Assembly: GCA_001513125.1 (NCBI GenBank)
Contig: LFSN01000045.1
Location: 1-39,841, forward strand
Direction of reading: 5' to 3'
From: Clostridia bacterium DTU030
GTDB taxonomy: Bacteria > Bacillota > DTU030
DNA length: 39,841 nt
Part shown: one piece after another, positions 35,199-39,841 of the stretch
How the letters are laid out: each line of letters opens with the position of its first letter
Numbering within the stretch: position 1 is the first letter of the stretch
Translations under genes and position numbers: made by a program
The notes under the pieces: generated by a model
The model's database searches: none
Told to the model about the DNA's origin: nothing
The model's input: the letters and a program-made list of their open reading frames with translations, nothing else

Positions 35199-36509
35199 AT
35201 GGGCAAGATCCGGGTAGTTCACTACCTCAACCAGTTTTTCGGGCAGATCGGTGGTGAAGACAAGGCCGGGGTCGGTCCCCAGGTCAGGGAAGGGCCGGTG
35301 GGCCCGGGAACGGCCCTCCAGCAGGCCCTGGGCGAGAAGGGGGAGGTTGTGGCCACGGTAATTTGCGGTGACAACTATGTGGCCGATAACCTGGAAAAGG
35401 CCAAGAGGGAAATCCTGGAGCTGATCCGACCCTTTAAACCCGACGCCCTGGTGACAGGGCCGGCCTTCAATGCCGGCCGGTACGGAACTGCCTGCGGGGC
35501 CATCGGGCAGCTGGTTACCCAGGAACTGGGGATACCGGTGGTTTCCGGCATGTATGAAGAAAACCCCGGCGTCGATCTCTACCGGAAGGACATCTATATC
35601 GTCCCAACCCTGGATTCGGCCCGGGGCATGCGCCAGGCTATCCCGGCCATGGCCGCCCTGGTGCTGAAGTTGGCCGGAGGGGAAGAGATAGGACCGCCTG
35701 CGGAGGAGGGCTACCTGCCCCGGGGAATCAGGCGCAACCGTTTTGCCCCGGAGACCGGTGCAGAACGGGCGGTAAAGATGCTGGTGGCCAAGCTCAAGGG
35801 GGAATCCTTTGCCACAGAGCTACCCATGCCCGACTTTGATCGGGTAACTCCCAACCCGCCGGTGGCCGATTTGCAGAAAGCCGTCATTGCCCTGGTGACC
35901 TCGGGCGGCATTGTGCCCAAGGGCAATCCCGACCGGATTGAATCTTCCAGTGCCTCGAAATACGGGAAATACAGCCTGGAAGGTTTCAACGACCTGACAC
36001 CCGAAACCCATCAGACGGCCCACGGCGGCTACGACCCGGTGTATGCCAACCAGGATCCCGACCGGGTGCTCCCCGTGGATGTCATGCGGGAACTGGAGGC
36101 AGAGGGGGTTATCGGGAAGCTGCATCCCTACTATTACGCCACGGTGGGGAACGGGACCTCGGTGGCCAATGCGGCCCGTTTTGGGGCGGAAATTGGGGCC
36201 GAACTGAAGGAAGCGGGAGTAGATGCTGTGATTCTTACCTCCACGTGAGGGACCTGTACTCGCTGCGGTGCAGCGATGGTGAAAGAAATCGAACGGGCCG
36301 GGATACCGGTGGTCCACGTTTGTACCGTCGTACCCATTTCCCAGACGGTGGGGGCCAACCGGATTGTGCCGGCGGTGGCCATTCCCCATCCCCTGGGGAA
36401 TCCCGAGCTTCCTCCCGCTGAGGAGAAGGCCCTGCGGCGCCGCCTGGTGGAAAAGGCCTTGCGCGCCCTCCAGACCGATGTGGAAGGGCAGACGGTATTT
36501 GAAGACTAA
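35199..36509 (+). CDS. grdB: Glycine reductase component B gamma subunit, selenoprotein (UGA = selenocysteine 350)
   Basis: A 436-residue selenoprotein of the substrate-specific B complex. It starts MGKIRVVHYLNQFFGQIGGEDKAG. TGA at 36246-36248 lies in ILTST-Sec-GTCTRCGAAMVKEIERAG, with Cys353 and Cys356 nearby (UxxCxxC), and the frame continues to IPHPLGNPELPP and a normal stop. The selenolate attacks the alpha carbon of the glycine Schiff base held by GrdE. The glycine riboswitch upstream argues for glycine rather than sarcosine or betaine, although GrdF is close in sequence. Strong Shine-Dalgarno GAGGAGGGAGAGG. Confidence 0.94.
36246..36275 (+). promoter_or_regulatory. grdB UGA and SECIS hairpin
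   Basis: TGA at 36246-36248 is followed 12 bases later by CGCTGC-GGT-GCAGCG (36261-36275), a perfect 6-bp stem with a GGU loop. Size, distance and a G-U in the loop fit a bacterial SECIS read by SelB. Confidence 0.85.
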
Positions 36510-36523
36510 CCTTTGGCTGAAGC

Positions 36524-36562
36524 AAGGGGGCCGTTCCCCTTATAAAGGGGGACAGTCCCCTT
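36524..36562. repeat. Twin 18-bp palindromes between grdB and grdC
   Basis: AAGGGGGCCGTTCCCCTT (36524-36541) and AAGGGGGACAGTCCCCTT (36545-36562) are near copies, each with inverted AAGGGG/CCCCTT ends, three bases apart. They lie inside the operon just ahead of the grdC ribosome-binding site. They could be a dispersed repeat or an mRNA-stability hairpin. Confidence 0.6.
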
Positions 36563-36600
36563 CCCATAAGAACAACAGACGGGGAATGGAGGTGGATTAA

Positions 36601-38154
36601 ATGGAGCCTGTAATCAGGGGTGTCTCCTATGTGCTGGTTCATGCCCCCAACCTGCTGGTCCATTACGGCACTACCCAAAGACTGGAACGGCATAAAGACC
36701 CGGACTCTCCCTACCTTAAGGATATCTACCGCAACCTGCGGGCCTATGACACCGCCCTGGCCTATCCCCCTTACCAGACCTATATCGGCAACCTCACCCC
36801 CGCCGAGCTGGAGCAGGTGGCACAGCCCTGGTATGAAGGGAATAAGGTCGAACCCAGGCGCTTTGGTCCCTACGGGGAGATCTTGCCCGAGGACGAGTTC
36901 TATGCCTGGATGCAGCGGGTGGACGTCTTCGACCTGGTCTGGCTGGAAAAAGGCTTTCTCGCGGAAATCAAGGACCGCCTCGGCAGCCATCCCCTGTGGA
37001 CCGAAGAGGATACCAACATACTGGGGGCGGGAAAGGACCGGGAAGCAATTGTCAAACGCCTCGAGGATGGAAGCGCCGTGCCCTTAACTTTGGGGGACCG
37101 GCTTGTGGGCTGTGTCCGCCGGGCCCATGAGCTGGACGAAAACCTGAAGGCCGAAGTCATGGCTGAGAATACGGCCTGCAAGGCCTCGGCTGTTCTGGCC
37201 CTCCGCACCCTCCTCAAGACCAATGGAGTGGACGCCGGGGAAATAGAATACATCATAGAATGTTCCGAAGAAGCCTGTGGTGACATGAACCAGCGGGGCG
37301 GGGGAAATTTTGCCAAGGCCATTGGGGAACACTGCGGCTGCAGCCAGGCGACGGGTTCTGATACGCGGGGCTTCTGTGCCGGGCCGGCCCATGCCCTGGT
37401 GGAGGCCGCTGCCCTGGTCAAGGCGGGAATCTTCAAGAATGTAGTGGTGGTGGGCGGCGGGGCCGTGGCCAAACTGGGTATGAACGGCAGGGAACAGGTG
37501 GCCAAGGGGATGCCCATCCTGGAAGACGTCCTGGGCGGCTTTGCCGTTTTGATATCGCAAAACGATGGCAGGAATCCTATCATCCGTACCGATTCCATCG
37601 GCAGGCATAAGATAGGCTCCGGGTCCTCTCCCCAGGCGGTAATGCAGGCGCTGGTTGCCGAGCCCCTGGATCGGCTGGGGCTCAGGATCACCGATGTGGA
37701 TAAATACGCCGTGGAAATGCAGATCCCGGAATTCACTGAACCGGCCGGTGCCGGCAATGTTCCTGCCGCCAACTACCGGATGATTGCCGCCCTGGCTGTC
37801 ATGCGCAAGGAGATAGAACGGAAAGATATCCCTGGGTTTGTCCAGCGCCACGGGCTGCCGGGCTTTGCTCCCACCCAGGGCCATATTCCCTCAGGGGTCC
37901 CGGTGATTGGCTATGCCCGGGATCGGATTCTGGCGGGAGAAATGCAGAGGGCCATGATTATCGGCAAGGGGAGTCTTTTCCTGGCCCGGATGACCAACCT
38001 TTTCGATGGGATTTCCTTCCTCATTGAAGCCAACCCCGGTCTCCGGGAAGAAGAGGCCCAGGTAGACCGGGAGACAATCCGCAGGCTCATTGCCGAAAGC
38101 ATGCGGAAGCTGGCCGAAGCACTTCTCCGGGAGCAGGAGCAGGGGGGTGAGTGA
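36601..38154 (+). CDS. grdC: Glycine reductase protein C beta subunit
   Basis: A 517-residue GrdC with a beta-ketoacyl-ACP-synthase-III-like fold. Diagnostic stretches are the N-terminal VLVHAPNLLVHYGTTQ, EYIIECSEEACGDMNQRGGGNFAKAIGE in the thiolase-like core, and KNVVVVGGGAVAKLGMNG. With GrdD it takes the carboxymethyl-Se-GrdA, forms an enzyme-bound acetyl thioester and releases acetyl phosphate. GGAGGTGG precedes the ATG. The stop is one base before the grdD start. Confidence 0.94.
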   Translation: MEPVIRGVSYVLVHAPNLLVHYGTTQRLERHKDPDSPYLKDIYRNLRAYDTALAYPPYQTYIGNLTPAELEQVAQPWYEGNKVEPRRFGPYGEILPEDEFYAWMQRVDVFDLVWLEKGFLAEIKDRLGSHPLWTEEDTNILGAGKDREAIVKRLEDGSAVPLTLGDRLVGCVRRAHELDENLKAEVMAENTACKASAVLALRTLLKTNGVDAGEIEYIIECSEEACGDMNQRGGGNFAKAIGEHCGCSQATGSDTRGFCAGPAHALVEAAALVKAGIFKNVVVVGGGAVAKLGMNGREQVAKGMPILEDVLGGFAVLISQNDGRNPIIRTDSIGRHKIGSGSSPQAVMQALVAEPLDRLGLRITDVDKYAVEMQIPEFTEPAGAGNVPAANYRMIAALAVMRKEIERKDIPGFVQRHGLPGFAPTQGHIPSGVPVIGYARDRILAGEMQRAMIIGKGSLFLARMTNLFDGISFLIEANPGLREEEAQVDRETIRRLIAESMRKLAEALLREQEQGGE

Positions 38155-38155
38155 A

Positions 38156-39304
38156 TTGTCCCTTACCCCAAACTTGAAGCGAATGCTGGCCGAAGGCTTC
38201 CTCGAGGCTGCCCGGCTCCTGGAAACGGGGGAGGGCGGGGACAGGATCAGGATTGGCCTCACCACCCTGGGCAGTGAACATGGAATTGCCGAGGTGGTCC
38301 GAGGGGGGGAACTGGCCCAAAAGGCGAACCCCCGCCTGGAGGTGATTCTCATCGGTCCGCCCGTGGAATCGGACCTGCCCCAGGTGCACACCGATGCTTG
38401 CGCCGCCGATGCCCACCGGAAAATGGAGGAACTCCTCGATGCCGGGGAGATAGCGGCGGCGGTGACCATGCACTACAACTTCCCCGTCGGGGTGGCCACG
38501 GTAGGGAAGGTAATCACCCCCGCCCAGGGGCGGGAGATGTACCTGGCCACCACCACCGGCACGGCCGCCACCGACCGGGTCCAGGCCATGATCTACAATG
38601 CCCTGTACGGGATTGCCGTGGCCAGGGCGACGGGGGTCCCCGAACCCACCGTGGGAATCCTGAACGTAGACGGGTCCCGCCAGGTGGAAAGGGCCTTGAA
38701 CCAGCTGCGGGAAAGGGGCTTCCGGATCCAGCCGGCCGAAAGCCTGCGGGCCGACGGGGGCTGCATCATGCGGGGGAACGATCTTCTGGCCGGGACCCCC
38801 GATGTGATGGTGTGCGACACCCTGACAGGCAATCTTCTCATGAAGGTCTTTTCCGCCTACACCACCGGCGGGGATTACGAGGCCAGCGGCTACGGTTACG
38901 GTCCCGGCGTGGGGCCCGGCTATAACCGGATCATAAACATTGTCTCCCGGGCTTCCGGGGCACCGGTCATTGCCGCCAGCATTGCCTATGCGGCGGAAGC
39001 GGCCAGGGGTAAGCTGCCCCGGGTCCTGGCGGAGCTCTGGGAGGCGGCGGAAAAAGCCGGCCTGAGCAGCCTGGCACTGCCGGCCAAAACAACCCCCCGG
39101 GAGGTAAAGGTACCGCCGCGGAAACCGGTGGACCAGGAAATCAGCGGGATAGACGTACTGGAATTGGACAATGCTGCCAAAGCCCTGTGGCAGGAGGGCA
39201 TCTATGCCGAGACTGGCATGGGCTGCTCCGGCCCCGTGATTCTGGTGGCTGCCGAAGATCTGGAAAAGAGCCAGGAGCTTCTAAAGGAAAGTGGCTACCT
39301 GTAA
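38156..39304 (+). CDS. grdD: Glycine reductase protein C alpha subunit
   Basis: A 382-residue PlsX/phosphotransacetylase-like subunit that forms acetyl phosphate. Cys357 in GMGCSGPVIL near the C-terminus corresponds to the catalytic Cys359 of Eubacterium acidaminophilum GrdD. Further landmarks are LTPNLKRMLAEGFLEAARLL, VGVATVGKVITPAQGREM and GTPDVMVCDTLTGN. TTG 38156, with GGGGGGTGA five bases ahead and immediately after the grdC stop, is chosen over upstream in-frame codons inside grdC. This implies tight translational coupling of the two protein C subunits. Confidence 0.94.
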   Translation: MSLTPNLKRMLAEGFLEAARLLETGEGGDRIRIGLTTLGSEHGIAEVVRGGELAQKANPRLEVILIGPPVESDLPQVHTDACAADAHRKMEELLDAGEIAAAVTMHYNFPVGVATVGKVITPAQGREMYLATTTGTAATDRVQAMIYNALYGIAVARATGVPEPTVGILNVDGSRQVERALNQLRERGFRIQPAESLRADGGCIMRGNDLLAGTPDVMVCDTLTGNLLMKVFSAYTTGGDYEASGYGYGPGVGPGYNRIINIVSRASGAPVIAASIAYAAEAARGKLPRVLAELWEAAEKAGLSSLALPAKTTPREVKVPPRKPVDQEISGIDVLELDNAAKALWQEGIYAETGMGCSGPVILVAAEDLEKSQELLKESGYL

Positions 39305-39413
39305 AGGATTGGCTGGGCTGGCAGGGGTGGGAAGAGCTGGCAGCTCCTTTCAGCATAACCTGCTGGTGACGGGGAAGACTAGGGACAGCAGACCGGCTGA
39401 AAGGAGGGGAAGC

Positions 39414-39572
39414 ATGGCGAAGGATAAAGAGAAGCGGCATGTACCACCCCAGCCCTTTACCTGGTGGACTTCGGAAATATTCCGGGAACGGGCCCTGGAA
39501 GATATGAGCGAGGAAGGGCGGGAACGCTATTATAAAGAAGTATCCCAGGTGCGTGAGGAGGAGAGGGATTAA
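39414..39572 (+). CDS. Small unknown protein at the end of the grd operon
   Basis: A 52-residue, highly charged protein, MAKDKEKRHVPPQPFTWWTSEIFRERALEDM..., with a Trp-Trp centre and an acidic/basic helical C-terminal half. It has no signal peptide, cysteines or membrane helix. A strong AAAGGAGGGGA ahead of the ATG shows it is translated. It lies 109 bases after grdD in the same direction, so it probably belongs to the operon. I recognise no family. Confidence 0.7.
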   Translation: MAKDKEKRHVPPQPFTWWTSEIFRERALEDMSEEGRERYYKEVSQVREEERD

Positions 39573-39613
39573 CCTGTATCCCTCTTTTTCTTATCTTAAG
39601 ATTATTTCAAGCT

Positions 39614-39662
39614 GCCGGAAGTACCCCTCCCCAGCAGGAAACAATTTCGGGGTGCTTCCGGC
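39614..39662. terminator. Long hairpin after the grd operon
   Basis: GCCGGAAGTACCCC (39614-39627) is inverted at 39649-39662 with a single G-U-type mismatch, giving a 14-bp stem with a 21-base loop. The following bases are CT-rich rather than a T-run, so it may protect the mRNA end or be a dispersed repeat rather than a classic terminator. Confidence 0.5.
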
Positions 39663-39799
39663 CCTCTCTATCCGAAACCTGACTATTTGACCGACAGCCC
39701 TCATCGCCCCGCACCGCGGCTTCAACAGAAGTACTGCCGTAAGTAGGGTTGGCCACTGTAATAAAGGGGCGATAAAAAGTTTAGGAGTGATAATGGTTT

Positions 39800-39841
39800 A
39801 TGGCCAAATACGTAATTAAGCAGTACCACCAGGGCGTTCCC
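39800..39841 (+). CDS. Start of a gene cut by the window end
   Basis: ATG at 39800 opens a frame MAKYVIKQYHQGVP that runs off the window. AGGAG lies 12 bases upstream, somewhat far. The basic start recalls helix-turn-helix transposases, but 14 residues are not enough to assign a function. Confidence 0.35.
   Translation, partial: MAKYVIKQYHQGVP

Noticed and set aside
34670-36509. Reading grdA and grdB as pseudogenes split by stop codons
   Set aside because: Both TGA codons are at the family Sec positions, with intact frames and conserved flanks. Selenocysteine is the simpler explanation.
36524-36562. Twin palindromes as a minimal CRISPR array
   Set aside because: Only two units with a three-base gap, no spacers and no cas genes nearby.
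36235-37884. Long leftward frames (36235-36990, 37084-37884) under grdB and grdC
   Set aside because: These are antisense shadows of strongly supported genes. Composition is Pro/Gly/Arg-rich with no conserved domain.

Overview
The window is the replication-origin region of a low-to-moderate GC anaerobic Firmicute (class Clostridia). Gene order and protein style fit the Moorella/Desulfotomaculum-like thermophilic or syntrophic clostridia, but I cannot name a species. Support comes from the rpmH-oriC-dnaA core, the sporulation-linked genes (jag, noc, yyaC), the electron-bifurcating NfnAB pair and a selenium-dependent glycine reductase operon.

Left arm, transcribed leftward from the origin (about 11.2 kb down to 0.1 kb): dnaA, dnaN, yaaA (S4 domain), recF, remB, gyrB, a GNAT acetyltransferase, a polysaccharide deacetylase and gyrA. 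The last two non-replication genes separate gyrB from gyrA. DnaA boxes lie on both sides of dnaA, so oriC is bipartite. The dnaA-dnaN gap carries a DnaA-box / G-cluster / DnaA-trio / AT-rich arrangement that looks like the unwinding site.

Right arm, transcribed rightward (11.6 to 18.9 kb): rpmH (44 codons) behind a near-consensus promoter, rnpA, yidD, yidC, jag, mnmE, mnmG, rsmG and noc. A leftward block follows: nfnA-nfnB and a NapH/CcoG-like polyferredoxin with a consensus promoter covered by a CsoR/CstR-type palindrome. Rightward genes resume with parA-parB, a perfect parS inside a region bounded by 24-bp inverted arms, a cysteine-desulfurase-like enzyme, a DUF4446 protein, an M23 peptidase, a bactofilin, a diacylglycerol-kinase-like enzyme and a phosphoribosyltransferase. 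A short leftward pair encodes YyaC and a zinc-ribbon peptide.

The accessory highlight is 31.0-39.6 kb: a tandem glycine riboswitch with a readable terminator switch, then grdX, trxB, trxA, grdE, grdA (in-frame UGA, Sec43), grdB (in-frame UGA, Sec350), grdC, grdD and a small unknown gene. Together they form the route NADPH -> TrxB -> TrxA -> GrdA, with GrdB/GrdE activating glycine and GrdC/GrdD releasing acetyl phosphate. NfnAB could supply NADPH to it. No selenocysteine machinery (selA, selB, selD, tRNA-Sec), rRNA, tRNA, CRISPR array or complete insertion sequence is visible in the window.

The most noteworthy regulatory signals are the parS-containing inverted-repeat element, an exact Noc-binding palindrome inside noc, the CsoR-like operator at the polyferredoxin promoter, the DnaA-trio element, and the riboswitch whose terminator arm overlaps aptamer 2 P1.
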